NCBI GenBank assembly: GCA_036346355.1
Contig: JAYEVF010000027.1
Location: 1,612,001 to 1,676,000, forward strand
Origin: Rhipidocladum racemiflorum
Taxonomy: Eukaryota > Streptophyta > Magnoliopsida > Poales > Poaceae
Direction: 5' to 3'
DNA: 64,000 nucleotides
Position 1 is the first letter of the stretch, and each line of letters opens with the position of its first letter. The translations under genes were made by a program, and so were the position numbers. Shown piece after piece: positions 53,405 through 63,973 of the stretch. The notes beneath the pieces were generated by a model. That model saw nothing but the letters and a program-made list of their open reading frames with translations, ran no database searches and was not told the DNA's origin.

Positions 53405-55455
53405 TAAACCGCGTTTTGATTAGTTTTCTCTAGCACCCAAAGCTTGTAAATCTTTCCTAGGAACTCTAGTACCTATCCCAAAGGCCCTCCGGAAGGAATT
53501 ATGAGATTTGAAGCATTTTACGGAAAAATCAGAATTTTTCCAGCGAGGGCGGCAGTACCGCTGGCATCTGGCCGGTACTACCGGTCGAGGGGTTCGAGCA
53601 GGGGACCGAGCGCCCTCGAGGCTGCCCGATTGCCCACCCGCCTCAGCAATCTCCAGAGTCTTCTCCCCCACGCCCTATACCTCACAGCCAACTCCTCACT
53701 CTCCCTCATGCACTCTCTCACTCTCCCTCTCCCTCTAGGGCTCTGTCTCCCTCTCAACCTCGCCTCTCCACCGAGCTCTCTCCCTCCCTCTTCCCTCTCC
53801 GGTGTTCTCGAGCTCAAGGAGAAGCAATAAAAGGTGGTGATCGCCTCCCTCAAGCCCTTGGAAAGTCTTGAGGTGAGTGGAATCAAGTTCCAATTCAATC
53901 CGCCGCAATCTGAGTTCGAAACCCTGATTCTTCGCATCCCTTCTTTTTCATCCTCTTGTTTGAACCCTAGAAAACCTAGCTGCAAAGGCTAACTTTTGGT
54001 TAGCTGAGTCCTTAAACTTGGGTTAGGTGATAGAGTTTTAGTTAGCGTGAAAGTTGGAAATCGAAAACCCTAATCACTCCTTTTGTCGGATTTATTCGCT
54101 TAAAAGTCATTTTTGCGACTTTTGGAGATATTCCTTGAAACCCTAGTTCCAAAAGTTTAGAAAATGACCTTAGAATATACCCGCCATCGCTAAAGTTTGA
54201 TTCTCGCGAAAAGGATCGAGTTTGAATTCGATTCGGATCGAAATTCGAAATTTGGCGTGAATTAGGGCTTTCGAGTTCCGCAGGTGGGAAATTAGGTCAA
54301 ATGAAGTCGAAACCTTGAGTGGCCAGCATGAATGGGTCCTTAGCATCGCCGAGAACCTATCCACGTGATCACCGCGAAGTTTCGAGTCTATTTACGTAAA
54401 ATCCCATTTTTGCAAACCCTAAAATCCCACTGTAGCCAGCACTACTGACGTGGTGAAGCCGGTACTGCCGCTTCGGCGACATTACCACTTTCATGCTGCC
54501 GGTAGTTATTTTCCAGTGAGCTGTTCTTTCAGCTCGGAACTCGGCACTCTCTGAGTCGGAGGTGATCTTCTTTGCATGGGCGGTACTACCGCGCCGCTGC
54601 CGCCAGTAGTTAATTTCCAGAGAGTCTCCTTTTGGGGATTTGGTGCCCGACACTCTACCGGTCTGTGGCGATCTTGCCGACCCTAGAGCGTACCTAGGGT
54701 TGTTGCCGCCGATCTTAGAGCTGAAGAAAAACTAGGTTTCGTTCGTTTATTCCTTTCCGTGTCCTTTAGTTGGTGATGTTTAGTCTTAAGAACTTTATTC
54801 ACCTTGTTTCAATTGATCTTATTCGCTCTTTGTTGTTTCTTTGTCGTGCTTTCGTTTAGACGTCGACGCGTCGGGAGTTGCTGACGAGGATTCAGACTAC
54901 ATTCCCGAGAACACGTACGACGAGGAGCAAATAGGCAAGCACCCCCGTTGATCATGTTGAACCCATATTTGCAAATGTAATTTGATTGTTCAAAATTTCT
55001 TATGCATGCATGTATATTTAGTAAAAACTGCTAAATTGCGAGAAATTGGTAGTTAAACCCAGAAATTCTGAATAACCCCAATTGTATTTGTTGTGGTAAC
55101 CTTGACAAACTCTAGGTTTAGATTAGGCATTATAATGAATGCCGACGGGAATATATATGTGCTAAATACTTGCATACGCTTAGCCTTGCGATAGGAAGAC
55201 TATTTGATCAGTGGTTCCAGTCAATCAAAACCATTTCAAAAACTATCGAGACTTTGGAAATGGTGATCTTGGTGGAAATGGTTATATTAGTAAAAATGGA
55301 AATCGTAAACTGGTGTCAGCTGGTTTTAGGCTAGGCGAACGAGTGGAGGTCTCATCTGTGCTATCCTAAGGACTAAACTTGACATTATTAACTGAGTCAC
55401 AACGTGCAACCACATGTGCTAGTATGGGATAGCCTAAACTCAGTACAGGAGTTGG
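53405..55455 (+). mobile_element. Long-LTR gypsy fragment, truncated at both ends
   Basis: Forward orientation. It has a CT-rich leader-like segment (53640-53810), the GGCAAG block at 54934-54966 preceded by an acidic frame (DVDASGVADEDSDYIPENTY), and the GCAACCACA.GT.CTAGTATGGGA block at 55405-55430. It ends where LINE sequence begins, before the palindrome module. In this copy a C-run length difference puts TTGATCATGTTGAACCC out of the GK frame. Confidence 0.75.
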
Positions 55456-56098
55456 AATTTGATCTTGCATCGTGGTAGGTCTTAATCTGACAAAAGATAA
55501 TGTTGCAAAAATAAATTGGAATGGTAGCAAAACGTGTTGCTTTTGCAACAATGTGAAAACTATACAACATCTTTTTTTTATTGCCATGTCGCCCGTTTAG
55601 TGTGGCGAATCATTCAAGTAGCTCTTAATCTGACAAGGCCTACAAGTATAATGAATATGTTTGGAAACTGGTTGAATGGGATGAGTAAAAATGTATAGTC
55701 TCACATTTTAGTGGGTGCTGCTGCATTATGTTGGTCATTCTAGTTATTTCGAAATGATATGGTGTTTGGTAAGAAAAGGAATTCTAATCCATTACAGGTT
55801 ATCTATGCGTGCATCGGATGGCTTCACTCATAGTCATTGATGCAATCCGAGGAAAACAAGGAAGTGGTGTTAGCTAGTTGCAGAACGTTAAATTTGGTGG
55901 TCAAGGCTTATTCTGCAGACATGGGTGGAGAACTAGTTTTAGAATTTGTGCTAATTAAGACCTTTTGTTTCATTTTCATTCTACATTGTTGTAAACTTGT
56001 TTTATTCCTTTGCCTTTACGAAGGATGTTCAGTGGTAATATTGTAATAAATTATAGCTGTATGCATCTTCGAAGATTTAATCTTTCATTATCTAAAAA
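55456..56098 (+). pseudogene. LINE (non-LTR retrotransposon) 3' end with zf-RVT remnant
   Basis: The segment reads NWNGSKTCCFCNNVKTIQHL followed, after a one-base shift in a T-run, by YCHVARLVWRIIQVALNL. This is the cysteine-histidine zf-RVT motif (CxFC...H...C) found at the C-terminus of plant LINE reverse transcriptases. The next part keeps LNGMSKN-like and RNDMVFGKKRNSNP text. A 3' untranslated region ends in TATCTAAAAAAAA near 56098, the expected A-rich tail. The copy is 5'-truncated, as most LINE copies are, and cannot encode reverse transcriptase. Confidence 0.8.
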
Positions 56099-56724
56099 AA
56101 ATCTCAGACCTTACCTAAATTAACTAACAAACCATACAGTTTTTCCATGCTATACCCGATCCGACCCGCAACAATCCCCATATTCGGCCCAGATTAGCCG
56201 ATTCTAGAATTTTTCAAGACAGTCGGTTTTTTTCCTTCCAAAATCTGATGTTAACACAATGTTTGTCATCCACAACAAACGGAACATCCTTTTTCCCGAT
56301 GATGGGAAATGAATCGCTAGAGGCCGGAAGAAAGAGGTTGACGGCGTAGTAGCATACAACTTATGGAACAATTGGAAGGAATATAGCAGTAGGATTTTCC
56401 AAAACAAATATCACGGTGTGCAAATGGTAGTCGATTTTATAAAGCAGGATGTCGGCAGGAAGAGAGTTTTTAATCCAGGGTGACTCCCCGTCTGCTTTTT
56501 AACTATCAGTCCCACTGCCAATTGCTTAAAAAGATATTCTTTTGATTGGTAATAGATGCAGTAAGCTAAAAATGCAAATACAATACATACTTTTCCCATC
56601 CGAAATACAATTATATCCACACTATATATATTTGTATTCAAATCCGTGTTCAACAATATCTAAATCTATATTAGTAATCGTAGAATATCCAAATCCGATT
56701 CCTATCCATTCCATAGATACGGAC
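56099..56724. other. No gene recognised
   Basis: Non-coding; the right part is the 3' flank of the minus-strand gene that follows. Confidence 0.5.
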
Positions 56725-58905
56725 TTATGAGATCCTCCGTATATCATCCAGTGACCTCCCTACTGGGAAGACATCCCTGATTTCTAACGTCTCACCTGCA
56801 GCCTCGGCTGTCTTGTGCGTCATGAACAGCCAAGCTAAGGTAAGGAGCTCCCCGCCCCTGGCCAGCTGAGCCGCGTGCGCCTCCGGCCGAGACTTGCCGG
56901 CGGTGTAAACGAGTAACCGAGTCCACATTTCTCTAATCTCCTCCAAGGTTTCCTTGCACACCGGCGGATTATGGAATATCTCATATTGGCCGGGTCTGCC
57001 CTGAGCGATGTCCTTGAGGTCGTTCTCCGTGAGGACCCCTTGGCCGATGTATAACTGCAGCATATCCTGAAGGCTGCTGGCTGTGACCAGCAACATGGAA
57101 GATTGGGAAGCAACAAGGTAGAGCATGTAGTTGGACAGTTTCCGGCACTCCTCCACCAGAACATTAACACTAGCAGCACTCGCCTCCATATCCATAGGTG
57201 CATGAGGTGGAGGCTGCTCCTCCAGATCATTAACACTAGCAACAATCGTGTCCATGTCCGAAGGTGCATGAGGTGGAGGTTGCTCCTCCAGATCATTAAC
57301 ACTAGCAGCAATCGTGTCCATGTCCGAAGGTGCATGAGGTGGAGGCTGCTCCTCCAGATCAATAACACTAGCAGCATTTGTGTCCATGTCCGAAGGTGCA
57401 TGAGGTGGAGGCTCCTCCTCCAGAGCATTAACAGCATTGGTCTCCGTGTCCGAAGTTGGATGAGGTGGAGGGTATTTGCTTAGATGTGCCTCTGTAAATA
57501 TGTGCAAGGCAACAATCTGGTGACCAAGAGGCAACATTGGTTCTATTAATTCTATCAGGACTGCACGGAGATTTGGCCAATCTTGTGTTTTGAAGGGTAG
57601 GCTGTGTAAAAACCCCTTGATGATCCCGTCGTCCACCGGGACATACTCTGCGTCTAAAAGCTTGCTCAGCCAAAAGAGCTTCTCCCTTCTTACACCAACC
57701 ATGCTCCCCATCTTCCTAAGTATGATCATCACTCGTTGGGACAGCCTTGACTGCCCACTGTAATAGCCCAGGTAATGACATAAATTGTACTGCCCCGTGG
57801 AATTCGACCACAAGGGCCTTTTCTTTGACCAACCAACACTACTTGAGAGAACATACCAACACATTCCAGCAAGCCTATAGTACTGTCTGGCCTCCAACCA
57901 TGCCCAATTCCAAGGTGACAACATGATCATCGCAAACATACCACAACCATCCAGAAGGATGCCTCCAATAAATAATGAATAGGTAATTGCAACATCAACC
58001 CTGTTATATCTCTGTAAACTGCTTCCATGGAAGAGCACAAGCGCAACCACTATGGACACTTGAGAGATGCATCGAAGTATTATGCATATCCTTGTTTGAA
58101 GCACCTTAGCCTTGGTATACAAATCGCCATAAACCATGGCAAGCTCAACCTCCAAAAGCTTGGGCAGCTGGCCTTCATCAAGTTTGTCTTCAACACAAAG
58201 GCTGCGTCGTTCCTCATCTGACATAGCAATGATGGACCGTCCAGCAAGGATATTCTGGATGGCTCGTGCAGAATGCAAAGCAAAGCAAACAATACTAGAA
58301 TAATCACTTCGACGATTTGTCTCTGGAAGCTTTTCCTTCTTTTCTTCATTGTTAGAGCTCCCGATGTTTTTTAGGTCCCCATACATGAGAGCCAATGTCC
58401 TCTCTCCATACTTAATGATTCCAGCAATAAACACAAAAATGCCAGGTAATAGAAGCTTTATATTTTGCCAAACCGTCGACTTCCAAAAGACATATAAGGC
58501 TAGGCCAACTTGGACTACTAGATTCAATAAATGTCTCAACCACAAGTTGTTGTCTTCAATAGCAAAAGCAGTAATGGTGTCTTGGCCACCAAGATGAATG
58601 AGGAGAAATGGTGCCCACAAGAATGCCAGTTTGTGCGTCCCTCCTAATGTGTACTTTTCAGTGGTGGCATCATTGTGCCTTGAAAGGTAGCCCAAGGCGT
58701 AAACTGCTACAAAATCTGCTCCCAAATATGCTAGCCACATACTGAACCTGAGCAGCTTGTTGCCAGTATGTCGCCGCAGGGCACCAGCGAAGAAGAGGAA
58801 CATTTGTAGCATGAAGCTCAGGACAACTAGTAGTTGGATTTCCCATTCATTAAGTAGTTCAATCAGGCTCGCCATAGTTGGTAGATATATTTCCTGTCCT
58901 GACAA
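56725..58905 (-). CDS. DUF4220/DUF594 multi-pass membrane protein
   Basis: A single-exon frame of 726 codons, as usual for this grass-expanded family. I prefer the start at Met11 (58875, MASLIELLNEWEIQLLVVLS), which is where relatives begin. The N-terminal DUF4220 region has hydrophobic segments near 23-43, 57-75, 93-107, 127-144 and 149-168, with the conserved LWAPFLLIHLGGQDTITAFA. Two more segments lie near 282-303 and 316-338. DUF594 lies at about 660-715 (LARGGELLTLAWLFMTHK). Between them, residues about 478-585 hold five copies of a 23-residue unit, DLEEQPPPHAPSDMDT.AASVN. The biochemical function of the family is unknown. No stop or frameshift is seen, so this is the best candidate for a working host gene here. 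Confidence 0.9.
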   Translation of the reverse strand: MSGQEIYLPTMASLIELLNEWEIQLLVVLSFMLQMFLFFAGALRRHTGNKLLRFSMWLAYLGADFVAVYALGYLSRHNDATTEKYTLGGTHKLAFLWAPFLLIHLGGQDTITAFAIEDNNLWLRHLLNLVVQVGLALYVFWKSTVWQNIKLLLPGIFVFIAGIIKYGERTLALMYGDLKNIGSSNNEEKKEKLPETNRRSDYSSIVCFALHSARAIQNILAGRSIIAMSDEERRSLCVEDKLDEGQLPKLLEVELAMVYGDLYTKAKVLQTRICIILRCISQVSIVVALVLFHGSSLQRYNRVDVAITYSLFIGGILLDGCGMFAMIMLSPWNWAWLEARQYYRLAGMCWYVLSSSVGWSKKRPLWSNSTGQYNLCHYLGYYSGQSRLSQRVMIILRKMGSMVGVRREKLFWLSKLLDAEYVPVDDGIIKGFLHSLPFKTQDWPNLRAVLIELIEPMLPLGHQIVALHIFTEAHLSKYPPPHPTSDTETNAVNALEEEPPPHAPSDMDTNAASVIDLEEQPPPHAPSDMDTIAASVNDLEEQPPPHAPSDMDTIVASVNDLEEQPPPHAPMDMEASAASVNVLVEECRKLSNYMLYLVASQSSMLLVTASSLQDMLQLYIGQGVLTENDLKDIAQGRPGQYEIFHNPPVCKETLEEIREMWTRLLVYTAGKSRPEAHAAQLARGGELLTLAWLFMTHKTAEAAGETLEIRDVFPVGRSLDDIRRIS
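57150..57470 (-). repeat. Coding minisatellite, 69-bp unit, about five copies
   Basis: Units start with similar GATGAGGTGGAGG text on the plus strand near 57206, 57275, 57344, 57407 and 57467. The central three are nearly identical, which points to recent expansion. All keep the DUF4220 frame. Confidence 0.85.
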
Positions 58906-59210
58906 TGTGTGTACTTAAGTGATTTTTGCAAATGAAATATTCTCTTATGTATTAGCAACAATGATTAATAGGCAGAATGGAGATGCAACCAAAGTTGACA
59001 AAAAATAGTGGTTGTAGCAGTAGCAGTGGTAGCAGCATGAGCAGTAGCGGTAGCTGTAGAAGTAGTTGATACCTAAATTCTCATATGAAACTACCTCAAC
59101 ATTACTCCAATCTAGTAGCCATGAATAGTCATGAAGAAACAAAACATCATATTTTCAAAATAAAAATTCAAAGACTCCTCAAAGCTGTAGAAGTAGAGTA
59201 GCAGTGATTT
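58906..59210. other. Upstream region of the DUF4220 gene
   Basis: It contains an irregular AGCAGTAG/GTAGCAG trinucleotide stretch (59018-59075). No other element is recognised. Confidence 0.5.
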
Positions 59211-59549
59211 TGTTAGCTAGGGGCAGGTCGTGTGGATCCATGCGTGGGGTGCGTGAGTGTCGCTGGTCAGTACCGCGTGCGTGTGTTCAGTTATGGAGAA
59301 CGTGGCGTGGAAGCCACTCAGGATGGTGAGCGTACGTGTGTGTGCACGCTATGTATATATAACCGTGTAATTAGCCAAGAGCTGAGGTGTGTGAGCCAAG
59401 GTGAATAACAAGAGAAGAAAGAGAGTGCAGCTAGTACTAGGTTGCAGCCTTGTGCCAACATGTTGCATTCCTCCTGTGTTCGTTTCCTCGAGTGCGTATT
59501 ATTAGAGAAACAATGAGCGAGTGTTCTCTAGAGAAAGTCTGGGCCAACA
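59211..59549 (+). mobile_element. Possible copia-type LTR or leader fragment
   Basis: Starts TGTTAGCTAGGGG, has TATATATAACC at about 59351, then the GAATAACAAGAGAAGAAAGAGAG and CCTCCTGTGTTCGTT pattern common in short plant copia LTRs. It may end near GGGCCAACA. No matching target duplication is found, so the limits are uncertain. Confidence 0.35.
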
Positions 59550-60237
59550 ATGAATGTGATCTCCAGAACAATACTAACCTCTCTATGCACCACTACAGGT
59601 GATTTGATGTAAAAATTCCAATTCACCTCCTCTCCATAACTCTTTAATAATCAGGCCTGACCGCCACATGCAGATCAATAACCAGATGACAGAAACCCTA
59701 GCCACCACCTGCATATAAAAAATATCGTAAAAAATAAATAGCTCATCAGTATTTTCATGATCAAAATTCAGAAAGTGCTAAGTCACATGATATAATTTAA
59801 CACCAATGTACAGAAGCCTCACTAAACAATCCCTAATCTAGCTCAATGAGAAAGTATCATTACTATAAGCTAAACAAAAATGGTTTTAATCTAGTTAAAC
59901 CTTGAGAAATTAGAAATGTAAACAATAAAATTGATTTAGTGAACCCTTAAAACAAAAAATTAAAAAAATAATTCATGTCTATTAGTACTGTATTTCAATG
60001 ACACTGCATATCTACAAGTATATCATTTCTATTGCATATCTATTTTGCAAAAATCTAGTAAAAGTTCAAATGCACATATACAAAATGTTCAACATAAGTA
60101 TTCATAATTTGTACAATGAAGCAAATTGCAAAAACATATGCAAGTAACTGCAGAGGTAAAATATGAAATTTGCTATTCTTCAGGTTTTTCCAGTACTACT
60201 AGAAAGAGACATTAGTGCAAATTAATACCATCTACGT
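59550..60237. other. AT-rich, no gene recognised
   Basis: Nothing coding is recognised on either strand. Confidence 0.5.
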
Positions 60238-60242
60238 GCAAG

Positions 60243-60775
60243 TGTGATACGGGTGTGACCGAGAATAGGCCCATGTTCCCGGCCGCTGGCCGCAGCTAGT
60301 CTGGGAGGGCGCCGTGGACGGATCGTGAGTAGCGATATTTGGTTGTACGGAACCACCGGCCGGTTATCGACGGCAGCGCCTGAGGTTGTATTTGGTGGCA
60401 ACAAAAGGTGCCTTTTCCCTTTTGCCTTCACCCCTTTTTATTCATGCGCATGGAGACTACCAGATCCCACATCCGGGAAAGGATAAACAGATTTGGAAAT
60501 AGAATAACAGGAAAGCTAAACTTAAGGAAAGAAGATAACAGCATTATCTCTCTAATAGATTTGGAAATAGAATAACAGGAAAGCTAAACTTAAGGAAAGA
60601 AGATAACAGCATTATCTCTCTAATAGATTTGGAAATAGAATAACAGGAAAGCTAAACTTAAGGAAAGAAGATAACATTATCTCTCTAATCTTTGATTGGT
60701 TCTCCTCCTGGACTGCGCCTTGGCTTGTCTGCTGCCTGTCCTTGCGCTGCGAAGACCCGGTCCGGACCTCTAACA
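60243..60775 (-). repeat. 3' LTR of the chromovirus element
   Basis: Minus-strand start TGTTAGAGGTCCGGACC is clear and follows a purine-rich GTGGAGGAGTAT. The other end, CACCCGTATCACA at + 60243, is the best candidate. The partner LTR and second target duplication are outside the window. Confidence 0.7.
60490..60690. repeat. Three tandem 68-bp repeats in the LTR
   Basis: GATTTGGAAATAGAATAACA...TCTCTCTAATA starts at 60490, 60558 and 60626. The first two copies are essentially identical; the third has a small deletion near its end. Confidence 0.92.
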
Positions 60776-61231
60776 ATACTCCTCCACATTCGGCTTGTCC
60801 TCAAGCCGAAAGTCGAGAAAAGTTTGTCCGAATTCCACCGTCATGCCATGTTGCCTCCTCTGGTGGTGTGTTCCCCATTGTACCAAGAATTGACGACAAC
60901 CACGAAGAAACCGTTGCGACAAGATCCGGAAGGTGTCACGGTATTTGTCGGTTGGGGAGGAAGCCTCAACCGGTAGTGGCGGAATACTGGCTGGTGGAGA
61001 ACCGCGAAAGGGCTTCAGCCTGGAGACGTGAAAGACGTGGGGAATGCGGCCGGTCTCTGGCAAGGCCACCAGAAGCAATCTGCCAATGCGGTCCACCACC
61101 TGCACGGGCCGAAAAATCGTGGTGTGACTTGTCTTTGTCTTGACCGCGTATGGAGAGCTGGCGATGTTTTTGAAGAAGGAGCCAAACCCAATCCCCAATG
61201 GCAAAGGATACCTCCCGGTGATGACGGTCAT
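60770..61231 (-). pseudogene. Integrase C-terminus and chromodomain, shifted frame
   Basis: The frame contains RPVQVVDRIGRLLLVALPET, VFHVSRLKPFRG, then SQRFLRGCRQFLVQWGTHH and VEFGQTFLDFRLEDKPNVEE. This is the usual integrase tail followed by a chromodomain (targets integration to marked chromatin). It is in a different frame from the main pol frame, so a frameshift separates them. The stop codon (TAG) falls inside the first bases of the LTR. Confidence 0.75.
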
Positions 61232-63026
61232 GCTGTTGCTTCATGCGATTCTGGGCAGCCAGGAGATGTTGACGTGCACGGGCGAGAAGGTCTTCCCGGT
61301 CCACCAAGGCACAGTCGACCGCATCGACAGAGGTGGCGCCCTGCGAGTATGGAACCAACGGTGGGGCCGGCCGGCCATAGACTAGCTCGAACGGCATCAT
61401 GAGGAGAGCGGAGTGGTATGAAAAGTTGTAGCAAAATTCTGCCCATGGCAACCACCGGGCCCAAGTGGTTGGTTTGTCGGCTTCCAAGCAACGGAGGTAC
61501 ATCTCAATTGTCTGATTGACCACCTCCGTTTGACCGTCCGTCTGAGGGTGATATGCGGATGACATGAGGAGCTTGATGTCGCAGCGCTGAAAAAGGTCCT
61601 GCCAAAAGGTACTGAGAAAAATCGGGTCTCGATCCAAGACGATCGTTTCGGGCATCCCATGAAGGCGAACAACCTGATCGAAGAATAAGTCCGCCACTAA
61701 AGGAGCTGTGAACGGTCGCTTGAGAGCCATGAAATGGGCGTACTTGGACAAGCGATCGACCACCACCAATAAAGCTGTTTTGCCCTGCGACTTGGGCAAG
61801 CTGACCACGAAGTCCATGGACACGTCGGCCCAGATGTGCTGCGGTACTGGTAATGGCTGGAGGAGACCTGCAGGGGACAATGTGCTTGCCTTATGCTGTT
61901 GACAGATCGCGCAGTGCCCCACGTAGTCCTCCACCGTCTTGCGCATGTGAATCCAATAATATTGTTGCTGCATGCGGTGTAGAGTCTTGCTGACGCCCTC
62001 ATGAGTGAGATCATGGATGGTGGCCACTGCCTGGGTGCGAAGCGAAGAAGCGGCTGGAAGAAACAGGCGCCCATTCTGGAAGAGTAGGCCACGGCAAGAC
62101 ATCCAGGTCTGTGCTTGACCCCCTGCCAGGTGGGCCTGTTCGGTGGCGGAAGGGGACTCGACGTCGGAGCTTGGCGACGGAACATCCCCTCCTGGAAGTT
62201 GCGCGCAACGCTGCTGGACGTCTGGGTCCGCACGGAGGACCTCCTCCCAGCGTAGCCGCGCTGTCTGGTCCGGCGCTGATAGCGCCAAGCAGGCGGCCGG
62301 AGTCTCGTAGACACGCGACAAGGCATCCGCCGCCCGGTTATTTTTCCCCGGCCGATATTCCACCAGGAAGTCAAATCCCATTAGTTTGCTCAGCCAATGC
62401 TGCTGCGGCGGGGTGATTAAGGCCTGCTCGAGGAGGTACTTGAGGCTTGCGTGATCTGTGCGGACGATGAAAGGACGCCCCCACAAATACGGCCTCCAGT
62501 GTCGGATTGCCTTGGAGAGCCCGATGAGCTCGCGCTCATAGGCGGCCAACTTGGCATGGCGATCGGCCAGCCGACGACTGTAGAAGGCTATCGGATGGCC
62601 CTCTTGTTGAAGCACCGTGCCAATGCCCACGCTCGACGCGTCGCACTCGATCACGAAGGTGGAGTCGAAGTCGGGAAAATGTAAAACTGGTGCCATCATG
62701 AGCGCCTCCTTGAGTTGTTGGAAGGCGCGGGCGGCCTCGGCCGTCCATGTGAACTCTTTCCTGCGGAGCAGATTCGTTAGTGGTTCGGCGACGGTTGCGT
62801 AATGGAGGATGAAGCGCCTGTAGTAACCGGCGAGCCCCAGGAAGCTCCGAACGCCGGAAACTGATGTCGGCGTAGGCCACCGCGCCACATCCTGCACCTT
62901 ATTGGGGTTGGCTGCCACCCCATCTCCTGAGATGATGTGCCCCAAATAACTCACAGTGCTCTGCACAAAAGCACATTTGGAGCGCTTCAAGTGCAGCGCG
63001 TGGAGGCTAAGTTGCGCCAGGACCAT
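60966..63026 (-). pseudogene. pol: Pol: RT thumb, RNase H, integrase
   Basis: 686 codons. Opens in the RT thumb (HLKRSKCAFVQSTVSYLGH), then RNase H (VIECDASSVGIGTVLQQEG, FIVRTDHASLKYLL), the integrase zinc-binding region (THEGVSKTLHRMQQQYYW...CAICQQHK) and the core with SMDFV, VLDRDPIFLSTFW and HPQTDGQTEVVNQ, giving D, D and E. It ends out of frame before the chromodomain. The initial Met is not a real start: the frame continues the upstream RT after a frameshift near 63030. Confidence 0.9.
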
Positions 63027-63973
63027 GCGTAGGTGGTGAAGGTGCTTTCGTAGCGTGATTTGTCAGACACCAAGATATCGTCAAAGAAGACAAGAACAAA
63101 TTTCCGGAGGAAAGGAGCGAGGACCTCGTTCATGAGGACTTGAAAAGTAGAGGGAGCGTTGCATAACCCAAAAGCCATCACCATGAAGTCATAATGGCCG
63201 TGATGCGTGCAGAATGCCGTCTTTTCCACATCATCCGGGTTCATCCTGACTTGATGGTAACCCGAGCGGAGGTCCAATTTGGAAAAGAACTGTGCGCCGT
63301 GCAGTTCATCCAGAAGTTCCTCCACCACTGGAATGGGGAACTTGTCCTTCACGGTCCTGGTGTTGAGCTCGCGATAATCGACGTAGAAGCGCCACGAGCC
63401 ATCCTCCTTCTTGACCAGCAAGACGGGCGAGGAAAAAGGAGAACGGCTAGGCCGAATGATGCCTTGAGCTAGCATCTCCTCGCATTGTCGTTCAATTTCA
63501 TCCTTCTGTCGGTGCGGGTATCGATAGGGCCGCACCACCACCGGGTTGGTTCCATCCTTTAAGCAAATGCGATGGTCGCATGCGCGGGAGGGTGGCAATC
63601 CCCTGGGCTCCTGGAAGAGGTCGTCGAAGGAAGCCAGGAGACCGGCTGTGTCGCTCCCCGCATCAATGGCAGCTACCAACTGGTCCTGCGGTTCAGGCTC
63701 CTTGCCCACACCATGGATGTCAACCTGTGTGCCTTGGCAGTGGAAGGTCATATGCAGTGAATCAAAGTTCCAGTTAACATCACCGAGCTCTTGCAGCCAT
63801 TGCATGCCTAACACCGCATCAAACCCTTCGAGTGGAATGACCAAGAAGGACGCACTGAATGCATGTGTGTTAATGAAGAAGGTGCAGTTTTGGATCCGCC
63901 CCAAACATGGAAGGTGGTCCCCATTTGCGACCCGAACTTGCTGTCCGTCCCCGGAGTCTTGATGAAATCCCAC
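62987..63973 (-). pseudogene. pol: Pol: protease end and reverse transcriptase palm
   Basis: 328 codons. The first part (IPLEGFDAVLGMQWLQELGD) is the C-terminal half of the retropepsin; its active-site Asp is beyond the right edge or in another frame. The RT has VVVRPYRYPHRQKDEIERQC, FYVDYRELNTRTVKDKFPIP, FFSKLDLRSGYHQVRM and the catalytic FFDDIL. After that the frame changes (SDKSRYESTFTT), while the adjacent frame continues with LRKHLHHLRMVLAQLSLHAL, so a one-base indel breaks pol. Confidence 0.9.

Noticed and set aside
57103..57483. Plus-strand 126-codon repetitive frame and a minus-strand 200-codon frame at 56835
   Set aside because: Both are shadows of the 69-bp minisatellite in the DUF4220 gene; repeats of length divisible by three keep all frames open.
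53172..59600. Complete CACTA element between CACTACAGG at 53172 and CACTACAGG at 59591
   Set aside because: Both are in the same orientation; a complete element would end CCTGTAGTG on the plus strand. The second occurrence lacks subterminal repeats.
59211..59600. Confident solo copia LTR
   Set aside because: I could not find a matching 5-bp duplication for any right end, so only a low-confidence entry is kept.
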